From Candidatus Neoflavobacterium equi (GTDB lineage Bacteria > Bacteroidota > Bacteroidia > Flavobacteriales > Flavobacteriaceae), in contig JAGHSS010000173.1 of the NCBI GenBank assembly GCA_018065745.1, positions 1 to 12,480 on the forward strand: a stretch of DNA of 12,480 nucleotides. The letters are read 5' to 3'. The translations under genes and the position numbers were made by a program. Positions 1 through 7,721 of this stretch are shown in pieces. The notes below the pieces were generated by a model. It was not told where the DNA came from and did not search any database. It saw only the letters and a list, made by a program, of their open reading frames with translations. Position 1 is the first letter of the stretch. Each line of letters starts with the position of its first letter.

Positions 1-422
1 CCGATGAGAAGGAATTGAATGTCTTGTAAAAAGCTGGGTTTTTTGCCTTCAATTTTATGTCCTATAAATTGAAATACCCAAGAAATTGCAAATACGCTTA
101 TATAGAGGAAGACGCTATTTTGTGCCAGGAGTTTGTTGATGGCAGCGACAGAAATTATAAAAAATAAATTGAGGCACACCATGACAAAAGTGAGTGGTGG
201 GGAGAGTTTAAAGTAATAATAACACACCAATGCAAAGGCGGCTATTAAAACGGCAGATATTGTTCCTAGAGGATCCAGTTGGATAGGGTACATAGGGATG
301 CAGGACAACAGTCCAACAATGGACCAAAAAATGAGTGGAACGCAAATCCAATGGATTGTTTTATTGGTTGCATTTTGATGGCTTTCTGAGTAGGTTTGAA
401 AGCGTTGTTCAATTTTTTTCAT
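1..422 (-). CDS. Mpo1-like (DUF962) membrane protein, 3' end cut off by the window
   Basis: The minus strand is open from an ATG at 422-420 to the window edge: 140 complete codons without a stop, so the C-terminus is missing. Residues 12-30 carry the N-terminal family signature: His15, Asn17, Asn20, His24 and a VPL at 28-30. Residues 115-130 carry the second signature (W, QFIGH, EGKKP, with His122). Four hydrophobic stretches lie near residues 25-43, 54-71, 77-95 and 104-121, so this is a multi-pass inner-membrane protein. The family is named after yeast Mpo1, an iron-dependent dioxygenase acting on 2-hydroxy fatty acids in alpha-oxidation; the conserved histidines are thought to bind iron. 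Whether this bacterial member has the same substrate is inference. The gap of 137 bases from the upstream DCC gene contains a structured repeat, so it may have its own promoter, although I see no TAnnTTTG box there. Confidence 0.82.
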   Translation of the reverse strand, partial: MKKIEQRFQTYSESHQNATNKTIHWICVPLIFWSIVGLLSCIPMYPIQLDPLGTISAVLIAAFALVCYYYFKLSPPLTFVMVCLNLFFIISVAAINKLLAQNSVFLYISVFAISWVFQFIGHKIEGKKPSFLQDIQFLLI

Positions 423-457
423 GGTGTATTTATTTTGGTATCCTGTTTTGAGGGCTT

Positions 458-540
458 GCGTTAGCGATTGCAGCGGCATCCTTTTTCCAAGATTTTCTTG
501 GAAAAAGATACAGCGGAAAGCGCGTCCCGGAGGGAACGCC
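458..540. repeat. Structured interspersed repeat, copy A (83 bp)
   Basis: This element matches a second copy at 7722-7831: shared blocks include GCGTTAGCG, AGCGGCATCCTTTT, AAAAGATACAGCGGAA and GGGAACGCC. The ends are inverted (GCGTT at 458-462, AACGC at 535-539) and could close a stem. The centre is a perfect 12-bp hairpin (481-492 with 496-507, TTT loop). A third small stem can form at the right (TCCC, GGA loop, GGGA). It begins 18 bases past the stop of the DCC gene (read on the minus strand) and lies upstream of the DUF962 gene. It resembles interspersed elements I recall from Flavobacteriia. It may correspond to a known structured-RNA family such as Flavo-1, but I cannot confirm that. The strand of any transcript is undetermined. 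Confidence 0.75.
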
Positions 541-559
541 AAAATAAATATAATAAAAT

Positions 560-976
560 TTATAAAAACCTTTGTTTTATTTCTTCAGTCGGCACTTGAC
601 AATGTTGGGTTTTGCCGTACCATTTGTAGCGGTTTTTAGCTACGTAATCATAGATCAAATCACCTGGGGATGGGGTTAGAAAACTGAAAATACTCAGTAG
701 ACTGTAAGGCATGCCTAGGTTTTTAGCAATTTGTAAGACAGCAGATGACTTGATGTAATAGGCTTGTCCGGGTTGGATGTAAACCAGGGAATCTATGTGG
801 TTTTCAGGGAGTCCCAAATGTGTCAAATACTTTTTGCCAGCAGGGGATTGTAGGGGGGCAAAAACAAATTTTGCTCCCGGATCTGCGGCGATTATTTTGT
901 TGACAAAACCGTTGCAATAGTTGCAGTGGCCGTCAAATAAAATGATGTGTTTGTGTACTTCTGTTAGGTCTTCCAT
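560..976 (-). CDS. DCC-family thiol-disulfide oxidoreductase (DUF393, YuxK-like)
   Basis: This 138-residue protein has the family hallmark near the N-terminus: FDGHCNYCN at residues 14-22, with Asp15, Cys18 and Cys21 forming the DxxCxxC motif. Near the C-terminus comes NRYKWYGK (115-122) and a third cysteine at 126, also typical. There is no signal peptide and no membrane segment, so a cytoplasmic location is likely. Family members are predicted thioredoxin-fold redox proteins; the physiological substrate is generally unknown. The length is normal. The ATG at 976-974 overlaps the mutS2 stop as TAATG, with a purine-rich AAAGGAAAAAG just before it inside mutS2. Translation is therefore probably coupled to mutS2 and both genes share a transcript. 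I see no hairpin terminator right after the stop; the structured repeat at 458-540 follows. Confidence 0.9.
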   Translation of the reverse strand: MEDLTEVHKHIILFDGHCNYCNGFVNKIIAADPGAKFVFAPLQSPAGKKYLTHLGLPENHIDSLVYIQPGQAYYIKSSAVLQIAKNLGMPYSLLSIFSFLTPSPGDLIYDYVAKNRYKWYGKTQHCQVPTEEIKQRFL

Positions 977-3144
977 TACTTTTTCCTTTCTACCATTTCC
1001 AACTGATCCAAGTCCACTTTTGAGGTGAAAAATCCGTAGTTGACGGTGGCTCTTTTCTTCTCAATTGCGTCAATAGTTCCCACGGCAATCCCGTCCAACA
1101 TGCGGACGCGATCCCCAACTTTCAAGATGAAATTGGTCTTTTTGGGCTCCTGAGCCTCTTTGATTTTCTTCTCTTTTTTCTCCTTGCGAATTTCTTCTAC
1201 AACAGCCAAAACTTCTTCTTTGACTTCCTTGACTTTGATCTCTTTTTCCTTTTTCTCCTTGACGGTGACTTTCTTGCGCTTGGAGTTTTCAATCTCTACA
1301 AGTTTTAAGAATTCACCTATCAAATCTTTTTTGTTCTTGTTGTTGAAATATTTTTCAGATATATCATCAATTTTTTGTCCCATATAAATCAAGCGCTGGT
1401 TGGAGTCAAACAACTCTTGATAACTCTCCAATTTGCTCTGAATTTTGGTATTGATGGTTTCCATCTTCTTGCTTTCTTCTCTGGCTTTGATCTCTTCTTC
1501 CTTCAGGTTTTGAGAGGTCTTTTCCATCTTGCTGCGCTCTTTTTGGAGGCTGGAAATGGTTTTGTCAAATCTGATTTTGTCTGTCTCAACTTTCTTTTTT
1601 GCTCTGTTGATCAATCCAAAAGGAATGCCATTTTTTTGCGCCACTTCAAAGGTAAATGAACTACCGGCTTGGCCCACAATCAATTTGTACATCGGTTCAA
1701 GTGACTTTTCATCAAACATCATGTTGGCATTGACCGCACTTGGCAATTCATTGGCCAACATTTTGAGCTTGGCATAGTGGGTGGTGATGATTCCAAAGGC
1801 TTCACGGTCATAGAATTCCTCCAGGAAAACCTCTGCCAAAGCTCCTCCCAATTCCGGGTCTGAACCGGTTCCAAACTCATCAATCAACAACAGGGATTTG
1901 TCGTTGCACTTCTTGAGGAAGTAGTTCATGTTTTTGAGTCGGTAGCTGTAGGTACTCAGGTGGTTTTCAATGGATTGGTTGTCCCCGATGTCTGTTAAAA
2001 TACGCTCAAAAAGACAGGTTTCACTGCGCTCGTGAACGGGAATCAACATACCTGATTGCAACATCAACTGCAAAAGACCTACAGATTTTAAGGTGATACT
2101 CTTCCCACCGGCATTGGGTCCAGAAATGACAATGATGCGCTTGTCCTGAGTCAACTCAATGGTCTGCGGGTAGGTGGGTTGATTTTTTAATTTGTTGTTC
2201 AACAGCAGGATCGGGTGAAAGGCTTCTCTGAAGTAAATGCGTCTTTCTTCCACGATATTGGGTAAAATACCGTTGATTTTGTAAGCATACTTGGCTTTTG
2301 CACATACCACATCCACATCGCTAAGAAAGTCTTGATACTGGCTAAGCAAATCGTGATAAGGTCTGATTTCAGCGGTAAGCTGCTTTAATATTCTGATGAT
2401 TTCCTGTTTCTCTTCATACTCCAGGTTTTGCATTTCTCTGGTGTATCTCTGGGTAGCTTCTGGCTCAATATAAGAGATGCTGCCGGTTTTGGACTGTCCC
2501 AAAATGCTCCCTTTGACTTTTTTTCTGTACATGGACAGCACGGCCAAAACCCTGCGGTTGTCAACCAAAGTTTCTCTGATGTCATCCAAATATCCGGCGC
2601 TGTTGTACTGGCTAAGCACCAATCCAAAGCTCTGATTCAGTTTGGCACGCACCAAATGCATGTTTTTTCTGATCTCTCTTAAATCTGGAGAGGCTGCATC
2701 TTTGATTTCACCATACTTATCCATGACTTGGTCAATGGTTTGTATGATGAATTTGGTGTACTCCACCTGGGAGGCACGCTTGTTTAATTTGGGATAATAG
2801 CTTTCAAATTTCTTTAAAAACAACAACATATAGTTGGTATTTTCACCAAGAGTACTGATTTTCTTAAAAGCTGAAGCTTCTAAATAACTGTCCTCAATGG
2901 CCAACATTTTCAACTCGTGAGTGATTTCATCAAAATAATGGCTCGGCAAGCTGTTATTGTTGGTGAAAGAAGAAACGTATTCTGAGGTTTGCAACAGGTG
3001 ATCCATTAAAACGTCTTGGGTTTTAAAGGGTTGTATCTCCAATGCTTTCTGCTTTCCAATCTCTGTTGTACACTGGGCAGAAACGGTCTCTAGAACGGTG
3101 TTAAACTCTAAATCTTGTAATGTTTTTTGGGTAATCGCTATCAT
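976..3144 (-). CDS. mutS2: MutS2-family ATPase lacking the C-terminal Smr domain
   Basis: This 722-residue protein has the MutS ATPase core: Walker A GPNAGGKS at 342-349, the DIGDNQSIENHLSTYS segment at 385-400, Walker B LLLIDEFGTGSDP at 418-430 (Asp422, Glu423) and a THY at 455-457. The N-terminal part is the helical core/clamp of MutS2, without the mismatch-recognition domain of MutS. A coiled-coil-like region (about 515-600) leads to a Lys/Glu-rich linker (about 622-670) and a small KOW-like beta module (about 674-722), where the protein ends. Many MutS2 proteins are near 780 residues and finish with an Smr nuclease domain, which is absent here. MutS2 is linked to suppression of recombination and to rescue of collided ribosomes; a member without Smr would bind and hydrolyse ATP but could not cut by that domain. 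ATG at 3144; divergent from ung; coupled to the downstream DCC gene. Confidence 0.95.
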   Translation of the reverse strand: MIAITQKTLQDLEFNTVLETVSAQCTTEIGKQKALEIQPFKTQDVLMDHLLQTSEYVSSFTNNNSLPSHYFDEITHELKMLAIEDSYLEASAFKKISTLGENTNYMLLFLKKFESYYPKLNKRASQVEYTKFIIQTIDQVMDKYGEIKDAASPDLREIRKNMHLVRAKLNQSFGLVLSQYNSAGYLDDIRETLVDNRRVLAVLSMYRKKVKGSILGQSKTGSISYIEPEATQRYTREMQNLEYEEKQEIIRILKQLTAEIRPYHDLLSQYQDFLSDVDVVCAKAKYAYKINGILPNIVEERRIYFREAFHPILLLNNKLKNQPTYPQTIELTQDKRIIVISGPNAGGKSITLKSVGLLQLMLQSGMLIPVHERSETCLFERILTDIGDNQSIENHLSTYSYRLKNMNYFLKKCNDKSLLLIDEFGTGSDPELGGALAEVFLEEFYDREAFGIITTHYAKLKMLANELPSAVNANMMFDEKSLEPMYKLIVGQAGSSFTFEVAQKNGIPFGLINRAKKKVETDKIRFDKTISSLQKERSKMEKTSQNLKEEEIKAREESKKMETINTKIQSKLESYQELFDSNQRLIYMGQKIDDISEKYFNNKNKKDLIGEFLKLVEIENSKRKKVTVKEKKEKEIKVKEVKEEVLAVVEEIRKEKKEKKIKEAQEPKKTNFILKVGDRVRMLDGIAVGTIDAIEKKRATVNYGFFTSKVDLDQLEMVERKK

Positions 3145-3162
3145 GCTAAATTCTGTGAATTA

Positions 3163-3170
3163 CAAATTTA
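3163..3170 (-). promoter_or_regulatory. Possible -7 box for mutS2
   Basis: Read on the minus strand this is TAAATTTG, an exact match to the Bacteroidota -7 consensus TAnnTTTG, 18 bases upstream of the mutS2 ATG. No TTG lies at the expected 17-23 base spacing upstream, so the -33 half is missing and the call is weak. Confidence 0.3.
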
Positions 3171-3177
3171 CAAACAA

Positions 3178-3209
3178 TTGCCTAAGTTTTTAGAATAATG
3201 TTATTTTTG
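3178..3209 (+). promoter_or_regulatory. Candidate Bacteroidota-type promoter of ung
   Basis: A TTG at 3178-3180 and TATTTTTG at 3202-3209 match the -33 TTG and -7 TAnnTTTG elements described for Bacteroidota, with a 21-base spacer inside the usual range. The start codon of ung lies 16 bases beyond the -7 box, so the leader would be only about ten bases long. In AT-rich DNA chance matches are common. Confidence 0.45.
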
Positions 3210-3225
3210 ATGTAAATTTTATCTC

Positions 3226-3903
3226 ATGATGCAGGTTGCTACCAATTGGAAGGTCTTGATTCAACAAGAGGCTGAAAAGAAATATTTTGCTGATTTAATG
3301 GATTTTGTGTCTCAGGAATATGCGCAAAATGTGTGCTTACCACCTCAGAATTTAATTTTTGAGTGCTTTAATCACTTTGATATAGAACAGACAAAAATTG
3401 TCATTTTGGGTCAGGATCCTTATCACGGGCAGGGGCAAGCCAATGGTTTGGCCTTTTCTCTGAATGCAGGGTGTGTACTGCAACCTTCTTTGCGCAATAT
3501 ATTTAAGGAATTGATGACTGATGTGGGTATTGATGCGCCATTTTCTGGCAATTTAGAATTTTGGGCCAAACAAGGAGTGTTGCTGCTAAACGACGTCTTG
3601 ACGGTGCGCAGTGGTCAGGCGGGAAGCCACCAAAAACAAGGGTGGGAGACGTTTACCAATGCGGTGATATCTCATCTAAGTGTTACCCAAAAAAATTTGG
3701 TATTTATGTTGTGGGGAACTGCTGCACAGAAAAAAGGGCGTTTGATTGACGGTGATAATCACCTGATATTGAAGAGTGGCCATCCTTCTCCTATGAGTGC
3801 GAACCGCGGTCATTGGTTTGGAAATAAACATTTTTCTCAGGCAAATGCGCATTTGGAAAAATTGGGTAAAGAACCCATCAATTGGGGGGATGCTGCCTGG
3901 TAA
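3226..3903 (+). CDS. ung: Uracil-DNA glycosylase, family 1
   Basis: The enzyme removes uracil from DNA by hydrolysing the N-glycosidic bond, the first step of base excision repair. The 225-residue length is normal for family 1. The water-activating loop GQDPYH is at 62-67 with catalytic Asp64. LLLND at 119-123 includes the uracil-contacting Asn122. The minor-groove loop HPSPMSA is at 186-192 with catalytic His186, followed by GHWFGNKHFSQAN. All key residues are present. Two adjacent ATGs (3226 and 3229) could both start translation. It is the only plus-strand gene in the window: divergent from mutS2, another DNA-maintenance gene, and convergent with the receptor gene at 3927, only 23 bases away. 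I see no hairpin terminator in that short gap, only a T-run directly after the stop. Confidence 0.97.
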   Translation: MMQVATNWKVLIQQEAEKKYFADLMDFVSQEYAQNVCLPPQNLIFECFNHFDIEQTKIVILGQDPYHGQGQANGLAFSLNAGCVLQPSLRNIFKELMTDVGIDAPFSGNLEFWAKQGVLLLNDVLTVRSGQAGSHQKQGWETFTNAVISHLSVTQKNLVFMLWGTAAQKKGRLIDGDNHLILKSGHPSPMSANRGHWFGNKHFSQANAHLEKLGKEPINWGDAAW

Positions 3904-3926
3904 TTTTTTTAAGCACGTTTTATTTA

Positions 3927-6611
3927 TTACAATTGATAGGTGACTGTCACAAAGAGCATCCGTGGAAGTACAGCTGTTGTGGTGTTTTGATAGCTGTAAT
4001 CAGTAAAGATCGCTCTGTTGTTGTTTGCTGTACCGGTGAGATTGTAGCCCTTGATGCCCAAATTCCATGGACTTTTTTGTGGGTTGTACTCCAATTCACA
4101 TTGCATTTGATGCCTCTGGGTTTGTTGCTGATTGATGTTGTTTATGTTGGTTTGATGTTTGAAGACTAATAATAGCTGCTCAAATAGCTTTCCCTCCACA
4201 CTGAAATGTATTAAATCTAAGGTACTGCCTATCCGTGCTGTGCTCTGTAAGCTGCTGTAAATTTTGCTGTAATCTAATTTAAAGTTGGGTGTGTTTTTAA
4301 AGTTTGTTTTTGCTGTGGCTCCAAAAGTGTGATTGTATGTTGCAGAATGGAGGTCTATCTCTTCTATGCGTTGTGTAAACTTTATTAAACGCGTGTTGAC
4401 AAAAATTCTCCAATTCCATTTTTTGTACATTTTGCCATAATGGGTAGTGGCGCGCCACGATTGTTCTTGAAAGGGATTGTTAAAAGCGGACATCAGCTGA
4501 TCAATGCCAGCGCGTTGCACACCATTTCTGATGTTATTTTGGCTGTAGTTGTATGCTATTGACGCAAATACATGGTAGCCTTTTATGGTATTAAAATCTG
4601 TATAATTTAAGTTTACTTGATCCTGATGTGTGTTTTTTAAAAATGGATCACCCACATACAAGGTATTGAAAGAGCTGATTTGATATTGATTGGTCAATTG
4701 ATTGGTTTGCGGTATATCATAAACTTTCTCATAATTGAAAAGCAGTATTTGTGCGTCGCTAAAATGGTATTTGAATTTTAATGCTGGTTGCCACAGCACT
4801 GTTTTAAAATGATTGGTTGTAGTGGGGTAAGTTGTTTGTGAATTTAAAAAGGTGGCTTGTGTTTTTACATAAAAATCCATCTTCTTTCTCTCATATTGGT
4901 ATTCAAAACGCACAAAAGGTTCTATTAATTTATATGTTATCTCATTGCTAAAATTTGGCATGTCCTCCAAAATTCCTTCTTCGTTTACATTCCCAAAATT
5001 TGCTGCCTGTTGTTGCGCATTGTGGTATGACAAACCCATGCTGCTGTACAAATGATGGCTGCTGTTGGGCATCCAAAAATGGGTATTGATGAATTGGGTG
5101 TTTGTCTGCTTTTGATTTCCCATTTGCTGTATGTAGAAATTGTTGCGTGCAGTGCTGTCCACTTGCCAGGGGATCCAATGTTCCAAAAAGGCAGTATTTG
5201 AACTTAAGTCCATTTGAGGCTGGTATTTCTGAAATTCTGACGTCACTACCAATGCAGATTTGTGACGTCTGTTGTAGGTTTTTAAATAGGAGAATTCTTG
5301 TTTGACATCCTGATATTTGTTGAAGTTTGTGTTGTCAAAGTTTTTGCTGTTTTGTTCTGAAATAGATGATAAATCTGTGTTCCTTTGGAGTTTAGCGTTG
5401 TTTATTTGAAGTGTGTATTCAAAGGTGGTGTTTTTGTTTTTGCTGTGTTTAATACTGCTGTTAAACAGTATAAGTTGGGTGTTTTGATGGCTGTTCCTGA
5501 ACCGCTCTTCCCTTGTGTTTCCTGTATTTTGAAAATAGGTTATGTGGTCTTGAACTTGACTATTTAATGTGTTTTTACTGGTGGTAAAATGAGTCTTCAC
5601 GGTTGTTTTATCAGAGAATTTGTAGCTCAAATTTTGGGTGGTCAATTGGTTTTTAATGGATAAAACATCCGTACGCTCTTCCAAAAAGGAATTGAAATGA
5701 AACAGCTTGTTCACATTTCGATGCTTGATGAAAGGACTTTGTTGTGATTGAATTCTTCCCAGATCTTCTTTTGAAAGGGGTTGCATACCGGTATTGTTGG
5801 TGTTGATGATGCTCCCAAAGTTTAACTTTGGAGCATAATAGAATGTATTTCCCTGTAGTTCATACCTTTTTTTTTCTCCGCCGGCAGCAGTTAAATTTCC
5901 AAAAATCAATTTCTTTTTATGGTCTTTGAGTTTTATGTTAACGGCCAAATCTTCAGAACCTAAAACTTGTTTCATGTGAGCTACATCTGTAAAATGGTCA
6001 ATGACCTCTACTTTTTCCACGGCGTCTGCGGGAATATTTTCCACGCCAAGTTTACTGCTGTTGCTGAAAAAGGATTCTCCTTCCACTAAAAAATGCTGAA
6101 CGGCTTTTCCATTGACTGTAATTTGTCCATTGGGTGCAATTTCAAATCCGGGAAGTTTTGACAATTGGTCTTTTAATTTCCGCTCTGAACCGTCTGTGAA
6201 TGCGGAAATGTGAAAGGTCATGGTGTCTTTTTTAATCACTACAGGTCGGTATTGGTGAACAATGGTGAGTTCTTTGAGTAGCTGTGTTTTGGGCAATAGG
6301 TAAAAGTGCTGCTGGTACAGTTTGTTTTGATGTTTGAAGTGTAAGGTGTCTGTCTGGTAATTTATTGCTGAAACCGTAATCAGGTAATTTGTTTGGGTTT
6401 GCAATTTCAAGGTGTAATTCCCAATGCTGTCTGTGGTTGCAAAGGTGATTTCTGTTTTTTTGTCCTGAGGAATGGCCATTAGCGTGGAAGATGCTAATGG
6501 TTGTTCTTCTAAATTGTAAACCCTTCCTGTTAGGTCTTGTGCTTGGCTTGTACCTGTGAGGAAAAACAAAAAAAAAGAAAGGATTTTTATGTATTGGTCT
6601 GGTTTGTTCAA
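3927..6611 (-). CDS. TonB-dependent-receptor-like outer membrane protein with N-terminal carboxypeptidase-regulatory-like domain
   Basis: This 894-residue protein starts with a signal peptide (hydrophobic core about 9-20, likely cut after SQA at residue 24). Residues 26-107 form a carboxypeptidase-regulatory-like beta-sandwich (LTGRVYN, then DSIGNYTLKL). Residues about 113-228 are plug-like (LKDQLSKLPGFEIAPNGQI, then DAVEKVEVIDHF). The remaining two thirds, rich in Asn, Thr, Gln and aromatic residues in alternating patterns, is the beta-barrel, ending VTVTYQL. This architecture belongs to the Bacteroidota TonB-dependent receptor / OMP_b-brl group; the substrate cannot be told from sequence. 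The start is TTG (6611-6609): there is no in-frame ATG between the preceding stop and the signal peptide. It lies 49 bases after a GLPGLI gene, a frequent pairing, and is probably co-transcribed with it. I cannot recognise a TonB box. Confidence 0.88.
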   Translation of the reverse strand: MNKPDQYIKILSFFLFFLTGTSQAQDLTGRVYNLEEQPLASSTLMAIPQDKKTEITFATTDSIGNYTLKLQTQTNYLITVSAINYQTDTLHFKHQNKLYQQHFYLLPKTQLLKELTIVHQYRPVVIKKDTMTFHISAFTDGSERKLKDQLSKLPGFEIAPNGQITVNGKAVQHFLVEGESFFSNSSKLGVENIPADAVEKVEVIDHFTDVAHMKQVLGSEDLAVNIKLKDHKKKLIFGNLTAAGGEKKRYELQGNTFYYAPKLNFGSIINTNNTGMQPLSKEDLGRIQSQQSPFIKHRNVNKLFHFNSFLEERTDVLSIKNQLTTQNLSYKFSDKTTVKTHFTTSKNTLNSQVQDHITYFQNTGNTREERFRNSHQNTQLILFNSSIKHSKNKNTTFEYTLQINNAKLQRNTDLSSISEQNSKNFDNTNFNKYQDVKQEFSYLKTYNRRHKSALVVTSEFQKYQPQMDLSSNTAFLEHWIPWQVDSTARNNFYIQQMGNQKQTNTQFINTHFWMPNSSHHLYSSMGLSYHNAQQQAANFGNVNEEGILEDMPNFSNEITYKLIEPFVRFEYQYERKKMDFYVKTQATFLNSQTTYPTTTNHFKTVLWQPALKFKYHFSDAQILLFNYEKVYDIPQTNQLTNQYQISSFNTLYVGDPFLKNTHQDQVNLNYTDFNTIKGYHVFASIAYNYSQNNIRNGVQRAGIDQLMSAFNNPFQEQSWRATTHYGKMYKKWNWRIFVNTRLIKFTQRIEEIDLHSATYNHTFGATAKTNFKNTPNFKLDYSKIYSSLQSTARIGSTLDLIHFSVEGKLFEQLLLVFKHQTNINNINQQQTQRHQMQCELEYNPQKSPWNLGIKGYNLTGTANNNRAIFTDYSYQNTTTAVLPRMLFVTVTYQL

Positions 6612-6660
6612 AGGGTAGTTTGGCGTATAGATTGATGTTGTGACCTTGGTGCTTTTACTT

Positions 6661-7347
6661 CTAATTTATCTTAATTAGGTTGATAAAATCCGCTTCAGAA
6701 ATGGGAATTCCCTTTTCAGGGCTTTCAATATGTTGAAGGTTTGGGTTGAAATTGATACTTTCAGTGCCTAACAAAACGTCTTTTCGTTGCAGTTCAAGAA
6801 TCAAACCCGGTAATCCCCCATAGCCCAATGGGCCGTGCGGGAAAGGGATTTCTGGACAATACCAAGCAATGACATTTTGAAGGACTTGATCATGTGCAAC
6901 TACTCCAGTAGCTTTGTAACAGACTAAGTTTTGTATTTTCTTGGTTTCTGTTTCCAATTTCCATTCTGTGAAAATGGGAATTTGAATTCGGTATTTGTCA
7001 GATTCAATTTGGTGTAGATTGGTGTTGTTGTACTGCATGATTTTAGTTTCCTGATTTGAATATATGGGATTGAAGTAACCAGCAATCAACAATGCGATAT
7101 CTGTGTTGTGATTCCTTTTTACCACTGATTTATCTACAGTAAATAGCGCTTCTGTGGGGTGTGCATACAAGGTAAAAAGTACCTGTTCAGCACCTTCTGA
7201 ACCCCTGGAAGTAATTTTTTCTACAGTGGGGTTTGTGGTGTTGATTTGAATGGATAGGTTGTATTGAACTGCTATGGCATTTTGCGCAACCGTAACGCAG
7301 GGCATGAGTAAAAGGAGGAGTGCGAGGGTTTGATTAATTTTTTTCAT
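6661..7347 (-). CDS. GLPGLI family secreted protein
   Basis: This 228-residue protein has a signal peptide (MKK start, Leu-rich core 8-15, likely cut after TVA at residue 21). The family's name-giving motif is clear: GPLGYGGLPGLILEL at 172-186, preceded by the usual W, TKKIQNLVCYKAT and AWYCPEIPF segments (about 129-169). Two cysteines at 143 and 164 could form a disulfide. The family (TIGR01200) is largely restricted to Bacteroidota, has no established biochemical role, and is often encoded beside a TonB-dependent-receptor-like protein, as here. It is presumably periplasmic and may help the receptor assemble or handle its substrate; this is inference. The ATG at 7347 follows the small secreted protein gene by 11 bases, and the receptor gene follows 49 bases on, so the three form one likely operon. 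Confidence 0.92.
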   Translation of the reverse strand: MKKINQTLALLLLLMPCVTVAQNAIAVQYNLSIQINTTNPTVEKITSRGSEGAEQVLFTLYAHPTEALFTVDKSVVKRNHNTDIALLIAGYFNPIYSNQETKIMQYNNTNLHQIESDKYRIQIPIFTEWKLETETKKIQNLVCYKATGVVAHDQVLQNVIAWYCPEIPFPHGPLGYGGLPGLILELQRKDVLLGTESINFNPNLQHIESPEKGIPISEADFINLIKIN

Positions 7348-7358
7348 AGTTTTAGGTT

Positions 7359-7589
7359 TTAATTATTTATTGGTGGAGCACTTTCTTCTTGATCATTTCT
7401 ACATTTTAAATAATCTTTTAACGCAATTGCTGCTGCAGTACTATCACCAAAACCACTCTGTGTAAGTGCTAGGTAGTTTAAAACATATTGTTCTGAACAT
7501 GGATCTGCGAACATTAGATTTGTCGATTTATTTGCATAGCTAGATTGTATAAAAGTAAATATGCAAATTGTGTAAAAAATTTTTTTCAT
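7359..7589 (-). CDS. Small secreted protein of unknown function, 76 residues
   Basis: I chose the ATG at 7589-7587. A longer reading from a TTG at 7649 only adds an implausible N-terminus, while the ATG gives a classic signal peptide (MKK, hydrophobic 4-15, cut after SSYA at residue 19). The mature part is about 57 residues with exactly two cysteines (31 and 63), which could form a disulfide around a helix-like Ala/Leu-rich centre (about 33-62), then an acidic, Pro-rich tail (QEESAPPINN). I do not recognise the family. It is the first gene of a likely operon with the GLPGLI protein (11 bases downstream) and the receptor-like outer membrane protein, so it may be a cargo, ligand or accessory of that receptor. 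That role is inference from position only. Confidence 0.7.
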   Translation of the reverse strand: MKKIFYTICIFTFIQSSYANKSTNLMFADPCSEQYVLNYLALTQSGFGDSTAAAIALKDYLKCRNDQEESAPPINN

Positions 7590-7628
7590 AATTAATAAAT
7601 ATTTAAATTTTGTGCTTATGCATGTTTT

Positions 7629-7658
7629 CAAGATAATCATTAAAACCAATTTACCAAA
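7629..7658 (-). promoter_or_regulatory. Candidate promoter of the small protein / GLPGLI / receptor operon
   Basis: On the minus strand, TTTG (7658-7655) is followed after 19 bases by TATCTTG (7635-7629), close to the Bacteroidota pattern of TTTG and TAnnTTTG but one T short in the -7 box. It sits about 40 bases upstream of the chosen ATG at 7589, and this position supports that start over the TTG at 7649. Confidence 0.35.
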
Positions 7659-7721
7659 GTTTTTCTTGTTAATATTGAATATAAAGCATTGATAAACAGG
7701 TATATGTGTGTTTTGTTTATA

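Noticed and set aside
421..639. Plus-strand open frame of 72 codons
   Set aside because: It runs across the structured repeat and into the 3' end of the DCC gene on the other strand; its composition is that of a random frame and it matches no family.
1160..1777. Several plus-strand frames opposite mutS2
   Set aside because: They are Ser/Phe/Leu-rich shadows of the Lys/Glu-rich and core coding regions of mutS2, which is clearly the real gene.
3904..3926. Possible shared terminator between convergent ung and receptor genes
   Set aside because: The gap holds a T-run but I could not find a convincing stem in or just before it on either strand.
3882..4169. Plus-strand frame of 95 codons overlapping the ends of ung and the receptor gene
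   Set aside because: It lies antisense to the well-supported barrel C-terminus and has no recognisable motif.
7590..7649. N-terminal extension of the small secreted protein from a TTG at 7649
   Set aside because: The ATG at 7589 gives a clean signal peptide, and a candidate promoter overlaps the supposed extension.
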